A stretch of 64,000 nucleotides of DNA from Fervidifonticultor_A sp037443565 (GCA_037443565.1 JBBIOB010000004.1:1-64000); one strand, 5' to 3'. Positions 54,722 to 62,710 are shown, counted from the first letter of the stretch. Notes: generated by a model from the sequence alone, not told the origin. Translations and numbers: made by a program.

Positions 54722-55138
54722 TCAGGCGGGGACTGGGTCCACCAGGAGGACGGCCTCGCCGTCCAAGACCACCTCGCCGCGCTGGTTGGCGCAGGTCGTT
54801 TGCACCGTCAGCCGCCTGCGGCCGGCGTCGAAGGACACCACTTCGGCGGTCGCCGTGACCGTGTCGCCGATGCGCACCGGACGGCGGAACCGGAGCGACT
54901 GGCTCACGTAGATTCCGCCCGGCCCGGGCAGGTGCATGCCCAGCACCGCAGAGATCACGCCGGCGGTCAGCATCCCATGAGCGACCCGGTCACCGAACCG
55001 GCTCAGTCGCGCGAAGGCATCATCGGTGTGGAGCGGGTTGAAGTCGCCGGTCAGGCGGGCGAACGCGGCAACATCCTCCTCGGTGATGGTCTTCGTCACC
55101 GACGCCGTCTGTCCAGGCGCAAAGACCGGCACATTCAT
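54722..55138 (-). CDS. MaoC-family (R)-specific enoyl-CoA hydratase
   Basis: A 138-residue hot-dog-fold hydratase. The hydratase 2 motif FARLTGDFNPLHTDDAFA (about 26-43) supplies the catalytic Asp and His. DRVAHGMLTAGVISAVLG and SLRFRRPVRIGDTVTATAEV follow. It would hydrate trans-2-enoyl-CoA to the (R)-3-hydroxy form (PhaJ-like). ATG 55138 follows GGGGTAA. It lies 51 bp after an orphan CoxS gene on the same strand, an unusual pairing. Confidence 0.9.
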   Translation of the reverse strand: MNVPVFAPGQTASVTKTITEEDVAAFARLTGDFNPLHTDDAFARLSRFGDRVAHGMLTAGVISAVLGMHLPGPGGIYVSQSLRFRRPVRIGDTVTATAEVVSFDAGRRRLTVQTTCANQRGEVVLDGEAVLLVDPVPA

Positions 55139-55189
55139 CTCCGTTACCCCGCGGTCCACCCGGCGTCCATGGTGACGGCCGCGCCCGGT

Positions 55190-55669
55190 CTACCCCTCGG
55201 CGTCCCCTTCGGCCATCATCCGCGCCGCGCGCCGGACGGCGTTGATGATCTGCTGGTATCCGGTGCAGCGGCAGAGGTTGCCCTCGAGGCCGTGGCGGAT
55301 CTGGGCCTCGGTCGGCTGTGGGTGACGCTCGATGATCTGCAGGGCGGTCAGCATCATGCCGGGCGTGCAGAACCCACACTGCAGCCCGTGCTCGGCCCAG
55401 AACGCTTCCTGAATCGGATGCAACTTCCCGTTCCTGGCCAGACCTTCGACGGTCTGGACGCGCCCGCCGTCGGCCTGCGCCGCCAGCACCGTACAGGACT
55501 TGACGGCCAGGCCGTTGAGCAGGACCGTGCACGCGCCGCAGCTCGTCGTGTCGCAGCCAACATGCGTTCCGGTCAGGCCGAGCACGTCCCTGAGATAGTA
55601 GACGAGAAGGGTGCGCGGCTCGACGTCGTGCGTGGACGTGACACCGTTGACCGTAAGGGTCACCTTCAC
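55190..55669 (-). CDS. Orphan [2Fe-2S] small subunit (CoxS family)
   Basis: A 159-residue iron-sulfur subunit of normal length. GCDTTSCGAC (about residues 39-48) is the plant-type cluster, and CGFCTPG (about 100) with CRCTGY (about 135) the second. No large or medium subunit gene adjoins it; it is followed by a MaoC hydratase and preceded by a terminator. It could serve the CoxM-containing operon at 13.5-18.7 kb, which lacks a small subunit, or an enzyme encoded outside the window. Confidence 0.93.
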   Translation of the reverse strand: MKVTLTVNGVTSTHDVEPRTLLVYYLRDVLGLTGTHVGCDTTSCGACTVLLNGLAVKSCTVLAAQADGGRVQTVEGLARNGKLHPIQEAFWAEHGLQCGFCTPGMMLTALQIIERHPQPTEAQIRHGLEGNLCRCTGYQQIINAVRRAARMMAEGDAEG

Positions 55670-55688
55670 CAGCGCGCCACCTCAACAA

Positions 55689-55719
55689 GCGATGGCGCCC
55701 GAGCGGCGGGCGCCATCGC
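55689..55719 (-). terminator. Terminator-like hairpin upstream of orphan coxS
   Basis: GCGATGGCGCCCG pairs perfectly (13 bp) with its complement over a 5-nt loop. On the minus strand it is followed by TTGTTG. It separates the exported protein gene ending at 55764 from the CoxS gene, so the two are probably separate transcription units. Confidence 0.65.
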
Positions 55720-55763
55720 GAGGTTCTTCCCCCGGCAGGGGTTTCCCTGCGGGCATCGCTCCG

Positions 55764-56267
55764 TCAGCGATCCTCCCGCGGCGACAGCTGGTTGGATCGC
55801 AGCACCGCGGTCGTGGTGCCGGCCAGGGGTACCGAGATCACCATCACACCGCCCTGCAGCAGGAACTGCACGGTCACGAACCGCATGGCATCCAGCGGAA
55901 AGTCTGGCACGCGTGTCCCAAGGGGGACGAGATAAAACAGGCGGCCCTTGTGCTTGGCGCCGGCCGGCGTGTTCATGCGAACGAGCTGGCCCGGCGGGAT
56001 CATCGGAGGACCGGGAGGGCCGAAGCCCAGGAAGTACCCGGCCGACGTCCTAACCAGATAGGTGGTGTAGCATCTCCCGCCGGTGATGATCACGCTGCCG
56101 AAGGACACGTTCTGCGTGAAGCAGTAGGCATGCCCATCCTGCCTGACCGGCAGGCCGCCCGGCGCGTTGGCCGGCAGGCCCCTGGGCGGACCGCCAAGAG
56201 CTGGCGGCGCGATCAGAAGTAGCCCGACCATCCATGCGAGGCCTGCCTTCCACCAGTGACGATGCAC
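55764..56267 (-). CDS. Exported protein of unknown function
   Basis: A 167-residue protein with a clear signal peptide (about residues 8-26, LAWMVGLLLIAPPALGG). The mature part has two cysteines (HAYCFTQN and GGRCYTTY), a GFGPPGPPMIPPGQLV turn-rich stretch and a beta-rich end. GTG 56267 is chosen because GGAAGGAG lies eight bases upstream and the signal peptide then starts correctly. I do not recognise a family. Confidence 0.65.
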   Translation of the reverse strand: MHRHWWKAGLAWMVGLLLIAPPALGGPPRGLPANAPGGLPVRQDGHAYCFTQNVSFGSVIITGGRCYTTYLVRTSAGYFLGFGPPGPPMIPPGQLVRMNTPAGAKHKGRLFYLVPLGTRVPDFPLDAMRFVTVQFLLQGGVMVISVPLAGTTTAVLRSNQLSPREDR

Positions 56268-56429
56268 GAGCACCACTCCTTCCACGATGGGCCAGATTCC
56301 GGCCCCGCTCCTGATGTACGGCCGCACATCTAGGATAGTTCCCCACGCGCGCCGGATCCAGGCCACCCTGATACCCCCTGGCACGAGCATGCGTGGCTGC
56401 AGCATCTGCCCGCATGCAGGCGAGCGCCC

Positions 56430-57209
56430 TCACCTCGTGCGGGCCCGAGTGGTTGCCCGCACGACGATCCAGTCCACGAGCCAGGGCCACAGGCCGTTGA
56501 CCGCGATCGCCGCCGCGTACAGGCGAGGCACCACCCAGCGCGCGCGCGGCCTGTCCGCCAACCCCACGATCGCACGAGCCACGGCCTCGGTCTCCGTCCG
56601 CAGCCATGCTGGACTCGAAACCCGCAGGGCCGTACGGTGCGCCTGCGCACCGAACTCGGTGCCGCGGGTTGGCCCCGGATAGATCGCGCACACGTGGATG
56701 CCCCGCGAGAGCAGTTCGCGCCGCATGGCCTGGGTGAAGCCGTCGAGCCCAAACTTGGTCGCGTTGTAGATCGACGTCGTCGGGGTAGCGATGCGGCTGG
56801 CCACCGAGCAGATGTTGATGATCACCCCGCGCCCCTGCCGCTGCATCGCGGGGAGCACCGCGCGGGTCAGCAATATCGGCGCCACGAGGTTGATCTGCAC
56901 CTGGCTCAGGATGTCGTCGTCGGACAACCGTTCCAGCCAGTCGTACCGACCCAGCCCGGCGTTGTTCACCAGCACGTCGATCGCTCCGTAGTGCTCCAGG
57001 GCGGCGGCGGCCAGGCGGGCGGCCTCTGCGGGGAGAGCAAGGTCCGTGGGCACGGCGAGGCTCTCCGGCAGCTCGGCCGCCAGGGCCTCCAGACGGTCGG
57101 CGCGGCGGGCCGCCAGCACCACACGGTCACCTGCGCGGGCGAAGGCGCGGGCGGTCGCCACGCCGATCCCGCTCGAGGCGCCCGTGATGATGACGGTCCG
57201 CCCGGCCAT
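56430..57209 (-). CDS. Short-chain dehydrogenase/reductase with C-terminal membrane segment
   Basis: A 259-residue SDR. The cofactor motif TGASSGIGVATARAF (about 9-23), NNAG (about 83) and the catalytic tetrad region CSVASRIATPTTSIYNATK (about 133-151, Ser, Tyr, Lys) are intact. A hydrophobic stretch near the C-terminus (AAAIAVNGLWPWLVDWIVV) suggests membrane association, as in DltE/RetSat-like SDRs. ATG 57209 has CGGAGG upstream. It is divergent from the OsmC-family gene across 240 bp. The substrate is unknown. Confidence 0.9.
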   Translation of the reverse strand: MAGRTVIITGASSGIGVATARAFARAGDRVVLAARRADRLEALAAELPESLAVPTDLALPAEAARLAAAALEHYGAIDVLVNNAGLGRYDWLERLSDDDILSQVQINLVAPILLTRAVLPAMQRQGRGVIINICSVASRIATPTTSIYNATKFGLDGFTQAMRRELLSRGIHVCAIYPGPTRGTEFGAQAHRTALRVSSPAWLRTETEAVARAIVGLADRPRARWVVPRLYAAAIAVNGLWPWLVDWIVVRATTRARTR

Positions 57210-57243
57210 GCTCCACCTCCGCAGGCAGGCGCGTCGTGGACGT

Positions 57244-57430
57244 CTCCGCCTTCCTGCCGTCTGCAAACGGCAGCACTCTTCGGTGGAGCGCGCGCGATCC
57301 CTTGGCGAACGGCGGGCAGCCGGCCGGTGCAGGGCCCGCAGCTGCGGCCGGCCACCGGGGAGGGGAAACCTCCGGGCAGGCGGAACCAGTGCGGGAACCG
57401 CTCGGGCACGCGCAATGCGCGCGTCCGAGC
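57244..57430. promoter_or_regulatory. Highly structured intergenic region upstream of the OsmC-family gene
   Basis: The 240-bp gap between the SDR and the OsmC-family gene holds a series of hairpins. CTCCGCC/GGTGGAG encloses CTGCCGT/ACGGCAG (57244-57288). GCCGGCC/GGCCGGC, GGAGG/CCTCC and GCGG/CCGC follow. Finally comes a long stem at 57400-57430 with an AAT loop, one A-C mismatch and one G-T pair. The last hairpin ends 6 bp before the ribosome site. A structured 5' leader is possible; GC richness alone could explain some of it. Confidence 0.4.
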
Positions 57431-57449
57431 ACCGGCAGGGGGGTGCTGT

Positions 57450-57914
57450 GTGGCCGACGTCATCCATCTCTCGAAGATCCGCGTCATCCAGGAGAAGCGG
57501 CCCAGGCGCCGCGCGTACATCGCCGACTTCCCGCATCCCATCTCGTTCGGGGTGCACGCGGGCGTCGCCGCCTTCTACAAGATGACCCCCGAGGAACCGC
57601 TGCCGTCCACGCTCGACTACCTGGTGGCCGCGGCCGCCGGGTGACTCACCGGTACCCTAGCGGGCGCGCTGGAGGCGCGCGGGATCCCGAGTCATCCCGA
57701 CCGGCTGTGGACCGAGGCCGAAGGGACGATCACGGCCCCCGAGGGGGTCATGAAGGTGACGCACATTCGCGTGCACTATCACGTGAAGATCCCTGCGGGG
57801 AAGCGGGCCGAGGCCGAGCGGGCGATCGCCGTCGTCGAGCGGGGGTGCCCTGTGGCGCAGACCCTCAAGGGCTGCGTCGAGTTCGAGTACCAGACAACGA
57901 TCGAAGAGTCCTGA
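57450..57914 (+). CDS. OsmC-family protein with in-frame TGA at the conserved cysteine: candidate selenoprotein
   Basis: Read through one TGA at 57642-57644, this frame gives 154 residues of an OsmC-family thiol peroxidase-like protein. Before the TGA: ADFPHPISFGVHAGVAAFYK and LPSTLDYLVAAAAG. After it: LTGTLAGALEARGIPSHP, VMKVTHIRVHYHVKIPAGKR and RGCPVAQTLKGCVEFEY. In relatives the position after VAAxxG is the first catalytic cysteine (GCLTGTL), so residue 65 would be selenocysteine paired with the later Cys in RGCPVAQTL. There is no frame change and no other lesion, and a hairpin lies 19 nt downstream. GTG 57450 has a GGGGGG ribosome site six bases upstream. A recent nonsense mutation is the alternative. 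No selA/B/C/D genes are in the window. Confidence 0.75.
57664..57680 (+). promoter_or_regulatory. Candidate bacterial SECIS hairpin
   Basis: GCGCGC (57664-57669) pairs with GCGCGC (57675-57680) around the 5-nt loop TGGAG. The apical loop begins 25 nt after the TGA, within the 16-37 nt window described for bacterial SECIS elements, and has G in one of the first two loop positions. The stem is inside the coding frame, as required. In a GC-rich genome a 6-bp stem of this kind can arise by chance. Confidence 0.5.
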
Positions 57915-57919
57915 CCGGC

Positions 57920-58561
57920 GTGTCGGACGACCTCCTCCCCGAGCGCCTTCGCCGGTATCTCGACGGCCTGGTCCCGGCCCGCCCTCCTGAGATGCAGGCG
58001 ATGGAAGCCCACGCGCGAGAGCACCGGTTCCCGATCGTCGGGCCGGCCGCGGGGCAGATGTGCTACCTGATCGCCCGGATGATTGGCGCCAGGCGTGTCT
58101 TCGAAATGGGATCAGGTTACGGGTACTCGACCGCCTGGTTCGCGCGGGCGGTGCAGGAGAACGGCGGCGGCACCGTCTACCACGTCGTCTGGAGCGACGA
58201 CCTGTCACGCCGCGCCCGGCGACACCTGGACGCGCTTGGCCTGGGCGCCGTCCTGGAGTATCGCGTCGGGGAGGCGATCGCGGTCCTGCGCGAGACCGAG
58301 GGACCGTTCGACCTGATCTTCAACGACATCGAGAAGCAGGATTACCCGGCGTCGCTCCCGGTGATCGCCGACCGGCTGCGTCCGGGGGGTGTGCTGATCG
58401 TGGACAACGCCCTGTGGCACGGCCGGGTCTTCGATCCCAACGACCGGTCGGCCGCCACCGAAGGCGTGCGGGAGCTCACACGGCTACTGACCACTGACGA
58501 CCGGTGGATCACCGCGCTCGCGCCGGTCCGCGACGGGCTGCTGATCGCCTGCCGACGGTAG
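57920..58561 (+). CDS. Class I SAM-dependent O-methyltransferase (family 3 type)
   Basis: A 213-residue methyltransferase of the catechol/caffeoyl-CoA O-methyltransferase family: VFEMGSGYGYSTAWFARAV (motif I, about 63-81), GPFDLIFNDIEKQDYPASLP (metal and SAM region, about 130-149), RPGGVLIVDNALWHGRVFDP (about 154-173) and the C-terminal LAPVRDGLLIACRR. GTG 57920 starts five bases after the OsmC stop, so the two are probably one transcript. Its last 78 bp overlap the 3' end of the convergent nitrilase gene. Confidence 0.9.
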   Translation: MSDDLLPERLRRYLDGLVPARPPEMQAMEAHAREHRFPIVGPAAGQMCYLIARMIGARRVFEMGSGYGYSTAWFARAVQENGGGTVYHVVWSDDLSRRARRHLDALGLGAVLEYRVGEAIAVLRETEGPFDLIFNDIEKQDYPASLPVIADRLRPGGVLIVDNALWHGRVFDPNDRSAATEGVRELTRLLTTDDRWITALAPVRDGLLIACRR

Positions 58562-59509
58562 CGTCTGCACCGGCGGCGCGGGCTGCTCGTTGACCACCAG
58601 CCGGAAGACGTCGGGCCGGGCGTAGTGCCCGGTCACGTCGAAGTCGAATCGTCCTTCCACCACGCGCGCCAGGTCGAGGTCGGCCACCAGGATGCCTTCT
58701 TCGCCGAACAGCGGCCCGGCGAGATAGTCGCCGAGCGGCGCAAGGATCGCGCTCCCCCCGCGCGAGAGCACGTCCGGGGCAGCGGCCAGTTCGTCCGCGA
58801 CTTCGAGATCCGTATTGTACATGCTCTTGGTGACGTACTGGCAGCCGGACAGCACGTAGCACCGTCCCTCGCACGCGATGTGCCGCATGGTCGCCTGCCA
58901 GGAGTCGCGCGAGTCCGCGGTCGGGGCCACGTAGATGTCGATCCCCTTGGCGTACATCGCCATGCGTGCGAGAGGCATGTAGTTCTCCCAGCAGATCAGG
59001 CCGCCGATCCGGCCGTGCGGCGTGGGGATCACCGGGAGCGTGCTGCCGTCGCCGGCGCCCCAGATGTACCGCTCCGCGGCGGTCGGCATGAGCTTGCGGT
59101 GCTTCGCGAGCAGGGCGCCGTCGGGACCGATGTACAGCAGCGTGCAGTACAGGGTTCCCCGGCTGTAGGTCTGATCGCGCTCGATGACACCGATCGCCAC
59201 ATAGGCCTGCGCGCGTCGGGCCGCGGCGCCGAGCGCTTCGGTTGCCGGTCCAGGGACGTCCACGGCGTTCGCCCAGTACCGGGCCCAGGCCTGGCGCCCG
59301 GCCTGCGTCCGCCCGCCGATGTGCGTCCCGAATCGCAGGCCCCAGGGATAGGCGGGGATGAACGCCTCCGGGAAGACGATCACCCGGGCGCCCCGGGACG
59401 CAGCCTCGGCGATGAGCCGGTCCGCCTTCTCCACGGTGGCCTCGCGATCCATCAGGACCGGCGCGGCCTGCACGACCGCGGCCGTCACCTGTGCGAAGCC
59501 CTCACCCAT
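58484..59509 (-). CDS. Nitrilase-family carbon-nitrogen hydrolase
   Basis: A 341-residue nitrilase. The Glu-Lys-Cys triad is intact: FPEAFIPAYPWGLRFG (about residues 46-61), KHRKLMPTAAERYIWG (about 135-150) and GLICWENYMPLARMAMY (about 169-185). These blocks are those of true nitrilases rather than amidases. It would convert an organic nitrile to acid and ammonia. The C-terminal about 25 residues overlap the methyltransferase gene and may be dispensable. It follows the MetE-like gene by 12 bp. Confidence 0.92.
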   Translation of the reverse strand: MGEGFAQVTAAVVQAAPVLMDREATVEKADRLIAEAASRGARVIVFPEAFIPAYPWGLRFGTHIGGRTQAGRQAWARYWANAVDVPGPATEALGAAARRAQAYVAIGVIERDQTYSRGTLYCTLLYIGPDGALLAKHRKLMPTAAERYIWGAGDGSTLPVIPTPHGRIGGLICWENYMPLARMAMYAKGIDIYVAPTADSRDSWQATMRHIACEGRCYVLSGCQYVTKSMYNTDLEVADELAAAPDVLSRGGSAILAPLGDYLAGPLFGEEGILVADLDLARVVEGRFDFDVTGHYARPDVFRLVVNEQPAPPVQTLPSAGDQQPVADRRERGDPPVVSGQ

Positions 59510-59521
59510 GGCCGTCCTCCC

Positions 59522-60556
59522 TCATCCAAGCACTTCTCGACGCATGCGCGCGGACACGCCGGCCAGCAGCTCCAGCGCCCTGGCCGCGGCTGCCTCGGAG
59601 AGCGTGGCCATGCCACACGCCGGGGTGACGAGCGCCGCGGACAGAAGCGCGTCCAGTGGCACACCTCGGGCGGCGACGTGCCGCAGCGCGGCCCACAGGC
59701 GGTCGGTCAGGCCCTCGACGGTTTGGGCGTACACCTGCGCGTCATCGCTGGTGGGGACAATCCCCCAGGCGATGATGCCGCCACGTGCCAGGAAGGCGCG
59801 CAAGGCGTCGGGATAGAGCGCTAGGGTCTCGGCGAACAAGTAGGCATCGAAGTTCAGGATGTCCACGGACGTCTCGAGCAGCAGCGACCAGTCCGTATTG
59901 CCGCAGCAGTGGACGCCTCTGAGCCCCCGCAGGCCGCCGAACACCTCGTCCAGGAGCGCGATGACCTCGTGCCGCTCGACGGCCACAAACGCCGATCCGT
60001 ACGATGCCATGTACGGCTCGTCGATGAAGATGATCGTTTGCGGGGCCAACCGAGCCAGGGCGCGCTCCTGCCAGGCCGCCTGCAGCCGCAGGTGACGCGC
60101 CACGGCGTCGGCCAACACGTCGTCGTAGAGGACCGACCGCCTGTCTTGGTCGGTCACGGTCAGCCCCCAGCTCACCGGGCCGACGATCTGGCCTTTGACG
60201 GCGCGGGCGGACTCGAGCGACAACCCTGTGAAGCACGCGAGGCCGGCCGCGTACTCCGGTGACACCGCCGACCCGTCGAGGTCTTCGGCGAGATAGCGCG
60301 CGTAGAGCGCCTCCAGATCGGCCGTCAGGTCCCGCTGCCGATCAACGTAGATCCGGCCGTCTTCGATCACGACGCCCGGAAACCCCCGGCTGAACTGCGC
60401 GTACATGCTCTCCAGGGCAGAGCGCCGGGGAAGCTGCGGCCATGCCGGAATGTCGGGCAGGAACCGGCGCACCAGCTCACAGGCCGCCGCGGGATCGGTG
60501 TGCGGCAGGCTGCCCACCGCGGTGGGCAGGAACTCGGGACGGAACGGATCGGCCAC
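59522..60556 (-). CDS. MetE/UroD-fold (cobalamin-independent methionine synthase-like) protein
   Basis: A 344-residue TIM-barrel protein resembling the C-terminal domain of MetE. PTAVGSLPHTDPAAACELV at the start, VKGQIVGPVSWGLTV (about 136-150), IIFIDEPYMASYGS (about 196) and VHCCGNTDWSLLLE (about 235) follow the pattern, with HCCGN and a later CGM offering zinc-ligand candidates. It lacks the MetE N-terminal half, so it probably performs another methyl transfer. GTG 60556 has GGAGGG seven bases upstream. It follows the membrane protein gene by 14 bp. Confidence 0.85.
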   Translation of the reverse strand: MADPFRPEFLPTAVGSLPHTDPAAACELVRRFLPDIPAWPQLPRRSALESMYAQFSRGFPGVVIEDGRIYVDRQRDLTADLEALYARYLAEDLDGSAVSPEYAAGLACFTGLSLESARAVKGQIVGPVSWGLTVTDQDRRSVLYDDVLADAVARHLRLQAAWQERALARLAPQTIIFIDEPYMASYGSAFVAVERHEVIALLDEVFGGLRGLRGVHCCGNTDWSLLLETSVDILNFDAYLFAETLALYPDALRAFLARGGIIAWGIVPTSDDAQVYAQTVEGLTDRLWAALRHVAARGVPLDALLSAALVTPACGMATLSEAAAARALELLAGVSARMRREVLG

Positions 60557-60570
60557 GGCGGGTCCCTCCA

Positions 60571-61596
60571 TCACGCGCTGCGCGCGGTCGCGGTCCTGCT
60601 CCTGAACACACGCAACCGGCGCAGCATGACGAATCCGAGCAGCAGGGGAATCCAGAAGACGAGCCCGCGAAACGCCAGCGCGAGCGCGGCCGCCCGTGCG
60701 GCCGGCACTCCCACCCTCTTCGCGGCGAGCACCATGGCGCCCTCGACCACCCCAACGCCTTCCGGCACCGGCGAGGTCTTCCAGAAGAGGATGGCGACGA
60801 TGTACACCGCGATCACCTGGGCGGTCTGTGGCGGCAGCCGGAAGGCGAGGAACAGCGCGTGCAGGCTGGCCATGTTGATCAGGTGAACCGCCAGGGCCAC
60901 GATGAGCAGGCGGATCAGGCGCTGCGGCCGTTCGCCGAGCGCGACGCCGGCCTGGGCGAACTCGTCGACCTGGCGGTCCGCCCAGCCGTTGGCCAGCGGC
61001 GCCGGTCGGTCGGACCAGATCATCACGCGGTTCACCGCGTGGGCGAAACGATCGAGCAGACGCCGCAGGTGATCCGGGCGCGACAGCCCCAAGAGGAGCA
61101 GGCCGCCGAGCCCCATCGTCGCGAGCACCAGGACCAGGGCGCCGGCAATCCCGAACGGCTTGAAGTTGCGGGCGGCCAGGAGGTAGACCAGCCCTGTCAA
61201 CATCCACACCGAGAAGCCGATGGAGTCGCCGATGCGCGCCAGCAGCGCCGCGGCCGCGGCGCGGGCGCCCGGCTGGCCGCGCCTGGCGGCTTCGTCGACG
61301 AGCAGGGCCGTCCCGGCCATGCCGCCGCTGGGGGCTACAGTGTTGACGAACAGCGAGGCCAGCAGCACGGGCAGCAGGTCCCGGCCGCGCGTGTCGATGC
61401 CCACCGTGGAGAACGCGGCCTGGTATGTGGCGGCCACCCCACCGTAGTACGCCACCTGCAGCGCAGCGGCAACCAGCAGCCACCTCCACTCGCCACGCAA
61501 GAGCGTCTGGCCCACGTGCTCGAGCTCATCGATCCGGCTGAAGACCGTCCACACGAACCCGACGACCAGCAGCCACAACACCACCCGGCGCAGCAC
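60571..61596 (-). CDS. YbhN/UPF0104 (lysylphosphatidylglycerol-synthase transmembrane type) membrane protein
   Basis: A 341-residue protein with about eight membrane segments. LASLFVNTVAPSGGMAGTAL (about 78-97), RIGDSIGFSVWML and FWKTSPVPEGVGVVEGAMVL (about 270-289) are the signature loops of the LPG_synthase_TM/UPF0104 family. Members flip or handle lipid-linked substrates, but the exact role is unknown. It starts with GTG 61596. It leads the three-gene run with the MetE-like and nitrilase genes. Confidence 0.88.
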   Translation of the reverse strand: MLRRVVLWLLVVGFVWTVFSRIDELEHVGQTLLRGEWRWLLVAAALQVAYYGGVAATYQAAFSTVGIDTRGRDLLPVLLASLFVNTVAPSGGMAGTALLVDEAARRGQPGARAAAAALLARIGDSIGFSVWMLTGLVYLLAARNFKPFGIAGALVLVLATMGLGGLLLLGLSRPDHLRRLLDRFAHAVNRVMIWSDRPAPLANGWADRQVDEFAQAGVALGERPQRLIRLLIVALAVHLINMASLHALFLAFRLPPQTAQVIAVYIVAILFWKTSPVPEGVGVVEGAMVLAAKRVGVPAARAAALALAFRGLVFWIPLLLGFVMLRRLRVFRSRTATARSA

Positions 61597-61669
61597 ACAC
61601 GTCCCCTTTCGTGCCGTGTCTTGTGTCCGGCCGACCCGCGGCGCAGGAGGTCGTGGGGTGTAGGCGCCG

Positions 61670-62710
61670 CTATCTCGGCGGCAGGCGCTGCTCCCGCGGG
61701 GGCAGGAACCGGCTGGTGTAGAGGTCGTCCAGGGCGACTCGCCGCGGTAGGTTGAGCGTCTCGGTCACGACGCCGATGTGCCGGTAGAGCCGCTCGGGGG
61801 AAGCATAGCCCAGGCCGTGGCGCCGCACTTCGGGCGTCAGCACCAGGCGTTCCACGCCGAGGAGGAAGCGCGCCCGCTCCACGCTGCGGTTCACGAGCGG
61901 GTCCTGCGCCATCAGGACGTCCATCATCTCATCCGGGTGCTCGATGGAGTGCTGCCACGCGCGCACGACGGCGCGCATTACACCGCGGACCACGTTGGGC
62001 TGCCGCTCGATGACGTCGCGCCGCGTGACCACGGCCAGGCCGTAGAGTGGTAGGCCGTACCTGGGGTAGTGGAACACGACGATATTCTCCAGAGGCACGC
62101 CAAGCCCGTTGAGCGTGAGCATCGCGTCGATGAAGGGCGCCGTCGCGTCCACCTCCCGCCGCACGAGCATCGGCTCGCGCAGTGCGCCGGTGACGGTCAC
62201 CCACTGCACGCGATCCGCGTCAACGCCGTTCAGACGCGCAAACGCCGGGAACAGGAGGCGCGAAGCCGAACCGGCGGGCGCGCCGATCTTGCGCCCTTCC
62301 AGGTCCTTCGGGGTTGTGATGCCGTACCCGCGGAGTGTCATGACGGACAGTGGCGAGTCGTTGAAGATGACGCCCACCGCCACGAGCTCGCGGCCGGGGT
62401 TCTTGGCATTGAACTCGACCAGCACAGCCATGTCCACGACGCCGAAGTCGTAGGCACGGCCGGCGATCTTCGCGGCGGCGTCCGCCGACCCCGCACCCCG
62501 ATCCACCTGGGCGGCCAGGCCTTCCTGCGCGTAGAAGCCCTTGGCCGCGGCCACGGCGTACGGCGCGTAGATCCCCTGCCAGACCCAGTCGATGGTGAAC
62601 CGGACGGGCGTGAGCGACGGCGCGGCTGCGGCAGTCGTTGCGGCCAACAAGACCGCCAGGATCATGAGCGAGAGGACACGATGATGTCGAGGCGTCGACG
62701 GGCTGGCCAT
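61670..62710 (-). CDS. ABC transporter substrate-binding protein, NMT1/THI5-like
   Basis: A 346-residue exported binding protein. The signal peptide covers about residues 1-30 (LMILAVLLAATTAAAA). VRFTIDWVWQGIYAPYAVAA (about 36-55), KGFYAQEGL and DLEGRKIGAPAGSASRLL (about 138) are typical of the taurine, nitrate and thiamine-precursor binding group. No permease or ATPase gene is beside it, so it is an orphan here. ATG 62710 has AGGTGA upstream. The 171-bp leader was checked for a TPP riboswitch and none was seen. Confidence 0.88.
   Translation of the reverse strand: MASPSTPRHHRVLSLMILAVLLAATTAAAAPSLTPVRFTIDWVWQGIYAPYAVAAAKGFYAQEGLAAQVDRGAGSADAAAKIAGRAYDFGVVDMAVLVEFNAKNPGRELVAVGVIFNDSPLSVMTLRGYGITTPKDLEGRKIGAPAGSASRLLFPAFARLNGVDADRVQWVTVTGALREPMLVRREVDATAPFIDAMLTLNGLGVPLENIVVFHYPRYGLPLYGLAVVTRRDVIERQPNVVRGVMRAVVRAWQHSIEHPDEMMDVLMAQDPLVNRSVERARFLLGVERLVLTPEVRRHGLGYASPERLYRHIGVVTETLNLPRRVALDDLYTSRFLPPREQRLPPR

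Noticed and set aside
57244..57449. tRNA-Sec gene or cobalamin riboswitch in the leader before the OsmC-family gene
   Set aside because: No T-loop GGTTCGA, no TCA anticodon arm, and no B12-box consensus could be found on either strand.
57642..57644. Treating the OsmC-family gene as a simple nonsense pseudogene
   Set aside because: The stop is specifically TGA, falls on the catalytic cysteine position, is the only lesion, and is followed by a suitable hairpin. A mutation remains possible but is the less economical reading.
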